Assembly: GCA_050258375.1 (NCBI GenBank)
Contig: JBLMYQ010000071.1
Coordinates: 1-13,493, forward strand
Direction: 5' to 3'
Length of the DNA: 13,493 bases
From: JBLMYQ01 sp050258375
GTDB lineage: Bacteria; Bacillota; Clostridia; Acetivibrionales; UBA4821
Part shown: positions 13,204-13,493 of the stretch, piece after piece
Numbering within the stretch: the first letter of the stretch is position 1
Layout of the letters: every line of letters begins with the position of its first letter
The notes under the pieces: model-generated
The model's database searches: none
What the model saw: only the letters and a program-made list of their open reading frames with translations
What the model was told of the DNA's origin: nothing
Made by a program: the position numbers and the translations under genes

Positions 13204-13493
13204 TCAGATGATAGCAGGGAGTTTCCCGCACCCCGAATTTCGTCGGTGAAAAGCGGCAAATAAAGAAGTTTGTGTCGCTCTAAATCTATATCTCAAAAGG
13301 AAAACAGGTTTTCCTTTTGCAATCCTTTCCTCTTGCATCCTCACTACTAAGCAAGAGATTCTAATTCCTTGGCTTGACTTCTCACTACCATGTCCTGATT
13401 CGCATCCATGCTCAAGGACATTAAACTTTGCATCGTGCAAAGTTTCACGCTTCAGTTTGCACCTTCAGAATAGAATCTCTAAGCTTATCCGTT
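13204..13493. repeat. Hairpin-dense element without a convincing gene, cut by the right edge
   Basis: This stretch is visibly richer in G and C than its surroundings and contains several inverted repeats. A perfect 12-bp hairpin lies at 13294-13319 (CAAAAGGAAAAC, AG, GTTTTCCTTTTG). A perfect 10-bp hairpin lies at 13423-13445 (AAACTTTGCA, TCG, TGCAAAGTTT). TCTTGC (13331-13336) pairs with GCAAGA (13351-13356), and TGTCCT (13391-13396) with AGGACA (13415-13420). AGAGATTCTA (13354-13363) is the exact inverse of TAGAATCTCT (13471-13480). An open frame of 78 codons (13440-13204, minus) exists but starts with an unsupported TTG. A dispersed repeat or a structured RNA both fit; I do not recognise a named family. 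Confidence 0.45.

Noticed and set aside
13204..13440. Open frame of 78 codons on the minus strand in the right-edge element
   Set aside because: It starts at a TTG with no ribosome binding site, has no recognisable domain, and its sequence is explained by hairpins that make up much of the region.
1..13493. CRISPR array, tRNA genes, IS or phage genes
   Set aside because: No regularly spaced direct repeats, cloverleaf-like sequences, transposase or integrase motifs were seen on either strand.

Overview
The window looks like chromosomal DNA from a low-GC, spore-forming member of the Clostridia. The support is AT-rich sequence with strong GGAGG ribosome binding sites, a cotJA-cotJB-cotJC spore coat operon, a Gram-positive (Bacillus/Clostridium-type) LexA box, an apparently A-type RNase P RNA, and a corrinoid methyltransferase of the acetyl-CoA pathway family. 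No plasmid, phage or IS genes are visible. I cannot name a species.

Layout, left to right. (1) 1-275 is the 5' end of an exported or membrane-anchored protein on the minus strand that runs off the left edge. (2) 458-1519, minus strand, is the spore coat operon cotJA-cotJB-cotJC. (3) 1648-2793, plus strand, is a THUMP-type rRNA methyltransferase that converges on (4) an HD phosphohydrolase and a GNAT acetyltransferase (4057-2830, minus strand). A perfect 16-bp hairpin separates the two units. (5) 4216-6126, plus strand, is a three-gene unit: a PilZ protein with a C-terminal receiver domain, a second PilZ protein overlapping it by 7 bases, and an orphan YgiT-type zinc-finger protein. A bidirectional terminator follows. 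(6) 6162-9410, minus strand, holds lexA with a near-consensus SOS box over its own promoter, a TGS-domain nucleoside kinase and a methyltetrahydrofolate:corrinoid methyltransferase. (7) 9559-9940 is rnpB on the minus strand with a clear promoter and terminator. (8) 10004-13059, minus strand, is a chemoreceptor, then a STAS protein, then a small CheA-derived protein that has P2-like and P3-like parts and three 25-residue repeats but no histidine phosphotransfer, ATPase or CheW domain. (9) 13204-13493 contains no convincing gene but is dense in hairpins and runs off the right edge.

How the parts fit together. Two regions deal with signalling. The PilZ/receiver pair should read cyclic di-GMP and a phosphorelay. 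The chemoreceptor/STAS/kinase-less CheA trio looks like an accessory chemosensory module that must borrow a kinase encoded elsewhere. The repeats in the CheA-like protein resemble the MshEN cyclic di-GMP-binding motif, so cyclic di-GMP could in principle touch both regions, but that is inference. The remaining genes are sporulation or housekeeping genes. Several starts were moved to agree with ribosome binding sites (cotJC, the HD protein, lexA, the CheA-like protein).
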